From CAYVBE01 sp964448935 (GTDB lineage Bacteria > Planctomycetota > Brocadiia > SM23-32), in NCBI GenBank assembly GCA_964448935.1, contig CAYVBE010000135.1:1-11907 (forward strand): a DNA stretch of 11,907 bases. Direction: 5' to 3'. Below, piece by piece: positions 6,249 through 11,907 of this stretch; the first letter of the stretch is position 1; the number at the start of each line of letters is the position of its first letter. Position numbers and translations under genes: made by a program. The notes beneath the pieces are model-generated. The model worked only from the letters and a program-made list of their open reading frames with translations. It searched no databases and was not told the origin of the DNA.

Positions 6249-8156
6249 TCACGGCAGAAGGCGCTGAACGGGGCCCGTCACCAGCATTATCTCGGCCGTT
6301 TCCTTCTCCCCGGCGCCCGCCCGGAACACTTCCACCTTCAACGGGCCGGGCTGCCCCCGGCTGAACAGGGCCGGCGGTCCTCCGGGGGTCAGGTTCCACG
6401 CCCCCAGCGTCCGGTCCCGAATGCGCCCCACCACCCGGACGGGCGCCCCGCCATAGTCCACCGGGGCGAGGTTCAGCTCCGCGGCCAGCAGGGGCGGCCC
6501 CTCCGTCCCCTGCCGGACCAGCCACACGGTGCCCTCGGCCAGCACAGTTATCAGGTCCTGGGCCCCATCACCGTTCCAATCGTGCAGCAGGCCGGCCCGC
6601 TGGCTCTGCGTTGGTTCAGGAAACATCTCCTCACCCGCGAGGTCCAGCGTCCTGCCGTAGCCGAAGGTGGCAAAGCCGCGGCTGAAGTAAGCCTGCGCAC
6701 CGCCCCGGCGATAAAAGATCATGAAATCCTGTCGTCCGTCGTTGTTCAGGTCTCCCACCGCGCCTCCGGTGCTGTCGGGCCGGACGAAGCGGTTGGGCTC
6801 GCCCACCTGCAGAAAGGACTCGAAGCGCCCCTCCCCCGCGTTGTGCCAGACAGCCAGCCCGGCCTTGCCCATGAGCACGAGGTCCAGCATGGCGTCGGCG
6901 TCCAGATCGCACACATAGGGGTGCACCTCCCCGAAACCGCCGAACAGACCCTCCTGCCTTTCGGGCGCCGCAAAACCGCCGCCCTTCTCACCCCGGTAGA
7001 ACAGCGCACCGGCGCGAAAGGGCTGCAGGATGTCCACCAACGTATCCCCGTCGAAGTCGGCGACCACGCAGGAATAGACCTGCTTCAGGCCGGCCCCGGG
7101 GAACTCCGCGCCTTCTCCCTTCAGGACAGCGGAATCCCAGGTTGTCTCGTTCTCGAACACTACCCGAACGGGCCAGGTGGTGGTGCTGACCAGGCAGGCA
7201 CCCTGTCCGTCCGACGGCGCAGGCAGGGCATCGAGGCCCAGGCACTCCTCCACGGGTGTGCCCCCACCCCAATCGCTGAACATGCCCTCCTCAGTCTGGG
7301 CATACACTGCCAGACGCTCGCCATCCCAGGAAAGCAGATCGGTCCGCTCGTCCGCGTTGAAATCACCGAGTGCGCCCGCGTGCGAGGAAATGGAGAGGCC
7401 CAGATCCGCGGTGATGTCGGCAAAATCGCCCGTCTCCGCGTCGGTCCCGAACACGCGGTCGCCGGCGGGCGAGAGCACGAAGGCTACGTGGCCCTGCACA
7501 CCGGCGATGCGGCCGATCAGCAGCTCGGATACCTGCGCCGTCGCTTCCTCGCCGGCGGGCACGGGGATCCGCCCGACCTGCCGGGCCGAAGCCCAGGCCG
7601 TGCCGGACGTCACCGGCACCTCGGGGTCCTGCGCCCTGTGGATGTAGCGCACCGCCCCGGCCAGCATATCGGTCCGACCTTCCCAGACGGCCATCAGGTC
7701 CAGGCCCTCGCCGCCCTCGGTCATCCACCACATATCGTCGTCCTTCGAGACCGTGTACCAGCCGCCCGCCATGCTGAAGTAGGCGGATTCTTCCAGCTCG
7801 CCTTCCTTGCCCTCCATGCGGCTGACGAACATCAGCCCGAGCACCGGCTCCTCGCCATGAAACACATTCTCCTCCAGCCCCCGAATCAGACGCGGTTCCA
7901 GGGGCATGATGGCAAGCGTCTCGTTTTTGAACTCCCCCTTGATGACTTCGGCGCGCTCGGCGGTGAGGATACCGTCCTGCGGGTTGAATCTCGTCTTCAC
8001 AGTCAGGACCGCGTCGGCCTCCTGGGTGAGTTGCACGGGCGTGAAGTCGGGGTTGATCAGGCCCAGGGCGGGGCGGACACAAAAGGCCAGGAGCGCAACG
8101 AGCAGCGCCGCCAACATCGAGCGGACGATGGAACTGCGGTCACGTATCTGTGTCAT
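6249..8156 (-). CDS. Exported FG-GAP/VCBS repeat protein
   Basis: A 635-residue protein with a signal peptide (hydrophobic MLAALLVALLAF, 14-25; probable cleavage after about residue 32). Five Asp-rich calcium-loop repeats of the FG-GAP/VCBS type are visible: GDFNADERTD (264-273), ADFDGDTLVD (366-375), CDLDADAMLD (416-425), GDLNNDGRQD (468-477) and HDWNGDGAQD (525-534). Together they suggest a partial beta-propeller with bound calcium. Residues 44-100 (EADAVLTVKT, then EVIKGEF) resemble an N-terminal beta domain found in exported proteins of this type, but I cannot name it. No enzyme motif is visible. Such proteins usually act in binding or adhesion at the cell surface. No C-terminal anchor or sorting signal is seen. 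The ribosome site is weak. It lies 55 bases after the GH123-like gene and 45 before the histidine phosphatase, so all three are probably cotranscribed. Confidence 0.85.
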   Translation of the reverse strand: MTQIRDRSSIVRSMLAALLVALLAFCVRPALGLINPDFTPVQLTQEADAVLTVKTRFNPQDGILTAERAEVIKGEFKNETLAIMPLEPRLIRGLEENVFHGEEPVLGLMFVSRMEGKEGELEESAYFSMAGGWYTVSKDDDMWWMTEGGEGLDLMAVWEGRTDMLAGAVRYIHRAQDPEVPVTSGTAWASARQVGRIPVPAGEEATAQVSELLIGRIAGVQGHVAFVLSPAGDRVFGTDAETGDFADITADLGLSISSHAGALGDFNADERTDLLSWDGERLAVYAQTEEGMFSDWGGGTPVEECLGLDALPAPSDGQGACLVSTTTWPVRVVFENETTWDSAVLKGEGAEFPGAGLKQVYSCVVADFDGDTLVDILQPFRAGALFYRGEKGGGFAAPERQEGLFGGFGEVHPYVCDLDADAMLDLVLMGKAGLAVWHNAGEGRFESFLQVGEPNRFVRPDSTGGAVGDLNNDGRQDFMIFYRRGGAQAYFSRGFATFGYGRTLDLAGEEMFPEPTQSQRAGLLHDWNGDGAQDLITVLAEGTVWLVRQGTEGPPLLAAELNLAPVDYGGAPVRVVGRIRDRTLGAWNLTPGGPPALFSRGQPGPLKVEVFRAGAGEKETAEIMLVTGPVQRLLP

Positions 8157-8211
8157 GGGTATTATCCGCTTGCAGTGTCACAATGCTCCTAAAGCGCAAA
8201 AGAATACACAA

Positions 8212-10242
8212 TCATCTGGCGACCAAGCCCTGGACCCGGGCGGCGAGTTGAAACAAAGTGGCCGTCATGGCACGCCAGTCCTCAGCGACGCCCCAGTGGG
8301 TGTTGGGCTGGCCGTATCCCAGGCCACCGTAGAATTCCCATCGACCCGAGCGGCTGATAACCTTGATGCGCCGGCCCAGGAAGTCAACGCACTCACGCCT
8401 CAGCGGCTCCCCAAGCGCGTCGGGATGGCCCAGCAGCGCCCTTTCGATCGTGATGCGGGCCTCGCACTCCTGAAGGCCCTCCCGCAACATCTCGTATCGG
8501 ATGGTAGGCACGGGGCCCTGCGGGCCGCTGTAGATGAGCCAGGGCGAGTTGGCCCGCACGATGCCGGGAAAAGCCAGGTCCGTCTCGTAGAGGTCGTTTC
8601 CTCGGTGCAAGACCATGTCGTACTCCGCGAAAAGCCAGAAATCAAACGGGACGCGGGCGAATCCGCCGGCGCTGGGCGACTCTTGGCCGCCCGCGTAAGC
8701 CGTACGGCGGAAGATGTCCGTTTGCCGGTTCTTGCCCTCCGGGTCGCGGCGACCCGTAACGCACGAGCCGTCGGGCAGCATGCGCCACTGCGAGAAGGGA
8801 ACGTAGTACCCCAGGTAGTTGCGCATGGAAGAGTAGTCGGTCAGAGGGCGGTTCCATCCACCGATGATCCCCTCCTGGCGTGGCCAGGTGAGTTCCGGCG
8901 CCCAGACTTTAACCATGTGCCCGACCCGCAGCCCCGTAGCGGGAACCTGCCAGTAACCGAGGTCGGGATGGGCCTCCAGGCTGGTGGCGTGCCAGTGGCC
9001 GAAAATGGCCCAATGGATGTCCGGCGCGATCTCTCGGAACGCCTCGACCGTCTCGACACGCGGCCGCTGGTCGCTCGGGGTGCCAAGCAGCAGGCAATCG
9101 GCGGGCCAGCCGCGGGCGGCGATGCGTTCCTGCATCCCCTCCAGAAGCCTTCCCCAGGGCGCCCCCGGCCCCGCCCTGTGCGGGGGCGGCACGGTTTCCA
9201 CGGCCAGGCTGCCGTCCTGCTTGATTACCGAGAGGGGAACCTGGACCTCGCTCAGCGGCCTGGCGGGGTGTTTGGCGTGCTTGCCAGTCAGGCCGTACAC
9301 CGCCATGTTCCACAGGTGGAGGATCAGGGGCCGGGGTTGCCCCACGTGCTCTTGGTAGAGGTCGAGATAGCGGTCCACGATGGTAAAATCCGGCACGTAG
9401 GCCCCGCCCTCTTTGCGGAAGCGCACCTTGGCGTGTTCCTCGCTCAGGTAGTTGTCCGGCAGCACGGTAACCACCAGGGGCTTGTTGCCCAGTGCGCCCA
9501 GCAGGGCCAGTTCGCGCTCCACCAGCCGCCAGTGCTCCGCCGACCACGGCTCCACACCGTAGCGCCGCGCCACGTTCATCTCCGACCACGCAAAACCACT
9601 ATAGACGGTGTAGTCCTCCGGATCGGGCGCCAAATATGGGGATACCTTCAGATCTACCGGCACGGCCTTGCCCCCAATCCGCAGGCTGTAGCCGTATGTA
9701 GCCGGTGCAGTATCGCGCGGCAAACTGACTTGCACGACCACCGGCAGCAGGTCCCCGGCCGGCAGCAGAAAATGCTCGGACTTTTCCTCCAGCGGCGTCT
9801 CCAGCAACGGATCGAAGAATGGCTTGCGCAAGCGCCGGAACTGCCGTTCGGCCTCGTCGGGGTCTTCGCCCTCCTTCTCGGCCTCGCGCCGCTCTCTGGC
9901 CACCTTCCAGCCGTGCGGCTCCCGCAGGTTCCGTTTGTGGGCGTAGAATATCCGCCATGCTTCCGCAGGTGGTCCGGCATGCTCGCCACGTGGCTCGATG
10001 CCGACGTCCAGATCGTGCAGGCCGCGACCCCGCACCACGACCATGCCGGAAGCCGTGCCATTGCGCGGCACCACGATCTCCAGTGTTTCGCCCACGGGCT
10101 TGACGTCCTTCTCGTCTCGTATCGCCTGCAGAATGTCCACCGGGTGCACGGACTCGACTTCGGCCGCCAGGTTGTCCGCCGGACCCAACGTCAGGGCAGT
10201 CAGGACGCACAGTTGGAGGGCTATTCTCATACAGTGTGGCAT
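8212..10242 (-). CDS. Exported GH123/DUF4091-like protein
   Basis: A 676-residue protein with a signal peptide (LQLCVLTALTL core; likely cleavage after LAA at 27). An N-terminal beta-sandwich (about 30-205) includes PVVVQVSLPRDTAPATYGYS (167-186), the usual VxVPxDTxPGxYxG pattern of GH123-like proteins. A probable (beta/alpha)8 region follows (about 212-540). It ends in a DUF4091-like stretch: FDFWLFAEYD (533-542) and PVPTIRYEMLREGLQECEAR (577-596), close to the family's PIPSxRxExLREGxEDYE. GH123 enzymes remove N-acetylgalactosamine using a neighbouring Asp-Glu pair. At the expected place this protein reads LLLGTPSDQRP (384-394), with no such pair, so activity is uncertain. A charged, probably helical insertion covers 113-140. 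GGAG six bases before the ATG supports this start. It lies 43 bases after the oxidoreductase gene. Confidence 0.65.
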   Translation of the reverse strand: MPHCMRIALQLCVLTALTLGPADNLAAEVESVHPVDILQAIRDEKDVKPVGETLEIVVPRNGTASGMVVVRGRGLHDLDVGIEPRGEHAGPPAEAWRIFYAHKRNLREPHGWKVARERREAEKEGEDPDEAERQFRRLRKPFFDPLLETPLEEKSEHFLLPAGDLLPVVVQVSLPRDTAPATYGYSLRIGGKAVPVDLKVSPYLAPDPEDYTVYSGFAWSEMNVARRYGVEPWSAEHWRLVERELALLGALGNKPLVVTVLPDNYLSEEHAKVRFRKEGGAYVPDFTIVDRYLDLYQEHVGQPRPLILHLWNMAVYGLTGKHAKHPARPLSEVQVPLSVIKQDGSLAVETVPPPHRAGPGAPWGRLLEGMQERIAARGWPADCLLLGTPSDQRPRVETVEAFREIAPDIHWAIFGHWHATSLEAHPDLGYWQVPATGLRVGHMVKVWAPELTWPRQEGIIGGWNRPLTDYSSMRNYLGYYVPFSQWRMLPDGSCVTGRRDPEGKNRQTDIFRRTAYAGGQESPSAGGFARVPFDFWLFAEYDMVLHRGNDLYETDLAFPGIVRANSPWLIYSGPQGPVPTIRYEMLREGLQECEARITIERALLGHPDALGEPLRRECVDFLGRRIKVISRSGRWEFYGGLGYGQPNTHWGVAEDWRAMTATLFQLAARVQGLVAR

Positions 10243-10248
10243 CGGGTG

Positions 10249-10252
10249 CTCC
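10249..10252 (-). promoter_or_regulatory. Ribosome binding site deciding the GH123-like start
   Basis: GGAG on the minus strand lies six bases before the ATG at 10242. The alternative in-frame ATG four codons later (10230) would be too far away, so the longer start is preferred; either keeps the signal peptide. Confidence 0.5.
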
Positions 10253-10285
10253 AGTGTAAGGAAAATCTCGTGGCGCCGCCGCGTC

Positions 10286-11907
10286 TTAGAGTTCGTCGCC
10301 CGCCAGCACGGCGCGGGCGTGGCGGGCGTGGTGGCCGCGCAGGTCCTTTGCGTACTCGCGGAGGATGGCCTCCCCCCTGCCCTCGTGGTCGCCGCAGCGG
10401 TAGAGGGCGCGGGCCAGGATGAGTTCCCGCAGCGAGTGGCGGCGGGGGACTACATCGTTAGAGCCGCCGCTTCTCGCAGACTCGGCGGCCTCGCCGATCT
10501 CCGTCCAGGCGTGGCCGGACATGCCCTGCTTGCCCAGCAACTCGGCCAGCGGTTCGGCCGCTGCCGGGTCGGCCAGAGACTCCAGCGCCTCGGCAACGGC
10601 GCGGTGGTGGGAGAAGTCTTTGTCGGCGTCGAGCTGCTTCACCTTGTCCAGGATGGGCTCCATAGCCACGGAGGAGCCGGTCCGGCCGAGGGCGATGATC
10701 AGAGAGTCCACGCGGCTGAGGCTGGCGCCGAACTGCCCCATGCCACGGTAGTTCCAACCGTCGTCCCATGCGCGGTCGCGGACCTCCGACGCCAGGATTT
10801 CTGCGCCCGAGTCGTCGCGCAGCATTCCCAGTATCTGCGAATACACCAGTTCCTCGCGCGAATCTTCCGCCGTCTGGAGCGCCTCCCGCAGCATGGGCAG
10901 CGAGTCCTCCGGCTGGGCCAGGATCAGGTCTATGCCCTCATAGTCGTCGGTGACCTGCGCAACCGCCCGCTTCACCTGCTCCGGCGGACGCGGCCAGTCG
11001 CCCGATTCCTCCAGCGTCCAATCCGGCAAAACGTCCTTTTCGGCCAGTTGCGCCTGCAGCGTCTCGATGTCCACCTCCCGGGGCGGCACGCCCGCCTGAA
11101 CCGCCATGGCTGCCGCGAGCCCCGCCGCGTAGCCCTCGTTCTGGATGTCCGGCTGCATGCGCAGGATGGGCATGGCGTCGCGGTGGGCGCTTATGGCCAG
11201 GCCGGTCACCAACATACCTTCCAGTCCGCGCGGCACGAGCGCACGGAGCGGTATGCAGGCGGTCATGCCGGCCATGTCGGGGGGCTTGATGGTGAACCGG
11301 GAATGGATGGTGTAGCCGTGGGTGTCGAAGTTGGACTTCCCGATCGCCACCGTGTCCGGGAACCGCCGCTCCAGCAGGATGTCGAGCGGCGATATGATGA
11401 CCTCGCCCACGATGCGCCGGCGCTCGCGGGAATCCACGATCTGGGCCAGGTCGTAGGCGCCGGCGAACTTCTCGCGCGCCTGGATGAACGCCCGCCAGAT
11501 ATCCAGCATGTCGGTGTCGTCGGTGATGGTCCAGTCGGTGTTGACATAGCCGTCACCCGGCGGCCGCGGAGGCAGACCGGTGCCCTGGACCGCCACGTGC
11601 GAGCCGTCGGTGTAGAGGCACTCGGCGCCTGCGGCGGCCGCGATGTCGGCCTTTCCGGTCGAATCAATCACCACGTCCGCCAGCACCACTCCGCGCCCCT
11701 GCGGAGTGGCAACCACGACGCCCCGCGCCCGGCCGTCCTCGACGAAAGCGCCGCAGCCGATGCAGCCCATCCAGATGTCCGCGCCCGCCTCGCGCAGCGC
11801 GCGGCGCCACCACTCGGACTTGCGCTCCGGGAAGGAGGTCCCCTCCAGACCCTTAACGCCGGCGTCCACCTCGGCAGTGAACCCCTTGCGGTAGCCGTGG
11901 TAGTACC
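10286..11907 (-). CDS. FAD-dependent oxidoreductase with HEAT-like tail (N-terminus outside window)
   Basis: The frame is open to the right edge, leaving 539 visible residues and no real start in view. The GTG at 11869 is internal, since YYHGYRKGFT reads straight into it. The FAD-binding GxGxxG would lie beyond the window. Visible FAD_oxidored-type motifs are VVIDSTGKAD (78-87, the usual VIDATGDGD), IVGEVIISPLDIL, FDTHGY, then CIPLRALVPRGLEGMLVTGL (217-236) and a helix ending GYAAGLAAAMAVQAG, which normally closes the FAD domain. A CIGC pair (48-51) is unusual. The last 210 or so residues are helical, with repeats such as GRTGSSVAMEPILDKV and LADPAAAEPLAELL that resemble HEAT-like units. Members of this family are oxidoreductases of largely unknown substrate. 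As the most upstream visible gene of the run, it or something outside the window should carry the promoter. Confidence 0.85.
   Translation of the reverse strand, partial: YYHGYRKGFTAEVDAGVKGLEGTSFPERKSEWWRRALREAGADIWMGCIGCGAFVEDGRARGVVVATPQGRGVVLADVVIDSTGKADIAAAAGAECLYTDGSHVAVQGTGLPPRPPGDGYVNTDWTITDDTDMLDIWRAFIQAREKFAGAYDLAQIVDSRERRRIVGEVIISPLDILLERRFPDTVAIGKSNFDTHGYTIHSRFTIKPPDMAGMTACIPLRALVPRGLEGMLVTGLAISAHRDAMPILRMQPDIQNEGYAAGLAAAMAVQAGVPPREVDIETLQAQLAEKDVLPDWTLEESGDWPRPPEQVKRAVAQVTDDYEGIDLILAQPEDSLPMLREALQTAEDSREELVYSQILGMLRDDSGAEILASEVRDRAWDDGWNYRGMGQFGASLSRVDSLIIALGRTGSSVAMEPILDKVKQLDADKDFSHHRAVAEALESLADPAAAEPLAELLGKQGMSGHAWTEIGEAAESARSGGSNDVVPRRHSLRELILARALYRCGDHEGRGEAILREYAKDLRGHHARHARAVLAGDEL

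Noticed and set aside
6054..8192. Rightward open frame of 712 codons opposite the VCBS gene
   Set aside because: Its translation is rich in Arg, Pro, Gly, His and Gln with no domain pattern, while the minus strand encodes a signal peptide and five calcium loops. Long antisense frames are expected in GC-rich coding DNA.
8157..8211. GTG start after TTAGGAGC upstream of the VCBS gene
   Set aside because: The GTG is out of frame with the VCBS protein and its frame closes after a few codons; the ATG at 8156 directly precedes the signal peptide.
7906..10422. Rightward open frame of 838 codons opposite the GH123-like gene
   Set aside because: It spans parts of three real genes and the gaps between them, has composition typical of an antisense shadow and no recognisable motif or ribosome site.
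11831..11869. GTG at 11869 as the start of the FAD oxidoreductase
   Set aside because: The frame stays open to the window edge with protein-like sequence upstream, and the FAD-binding N-terminal motif is missing, so the gene begins outside.
1..11907. Defence system, CRISPR, transposon, tRNA or riboswitch
   Set aside because: I looked for direct-repeat arrays, transposase or recombinase motifs, cloverleaf-like segments and long structured leaders and saw none; every large open region is an ordinary metabolic or exported-protein gene.

Overview
This is a GC-rich bacterial window, roughly 60-65% G+C by eye. It is dense with protein genes and carries no RNA gene, mobile element or CRISPR array that I can see. 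The protein families point to an environmental heterotroph of the Planctomycetota / Verrucomicrobiota-Lentisphaerota / Hydrogenedentota type: sugar-phosphate-isomerase-like TIM barrels, zinc-site-less MDR dehydrogenases, an FAD_oxidored protein with a HEAT-like tail, a GH123/DUF4091-like secreted protein and FG-GAP/VCBS proteins. This placement rests on family content only and is inference.

Layout: a short non-coding stretch (1-160) holds a good promoter-like signal firing leftward, out of the window. Two rightward genes follow and look like one operon: a sugar phosphate isomerase/epimerase-like protein (161-976) and an MDR-family NAD(P)-dependent dehydrogenase without recognisable zinc ligands (1003-2079). 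They meet a leftward run of six genes tail to tail across a 92-base gap. In transcription order (right to left) the run is: FAD-dependent oxidoreductase with a C-terminal HEAT-like region (10286 to beyond the right edge), secreted GH123/DUF4091-like protein (8212-10242), secreted FG-GAP/VCBS repeat protein (6249-8156), cytoplasmic histidine phosphatase (5574-6203), amidohydrolase_2-type TIM-barrel hydrolase (4330-5421), and a secreted calcineurin-like (purple acid phosphatase-like) metallophosphoesterase with an FN3-like N-domain and a LamG-like C-domain (2172-4229).

How they may work together: the rightward pair looks like intracellular sugar or polyol catabolism, an isomerase/epimerase plus an oxidoreductase. 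The leftward run mixes three exported proteins with cytoplasmic hydrolases and an oxidoreductase. This suggests extracellular attack on a glycan or phosphoester substrate with intracellular follow-up, but no substrate can be read from the sequence. Gaps in the run are 43, 55, 45, about 150 and about 100 bases, so the first four genes are more convincingly one transcript than the last two.

Nothing here is a clear-cut new system. The points most worth a second look are the apparently missing Asp-Glu pair in the GH123-like protein, the odd tail of the metallophosphoesterase, the oxidoreductase-HEAT fusion, and the unusual company these genes keep.
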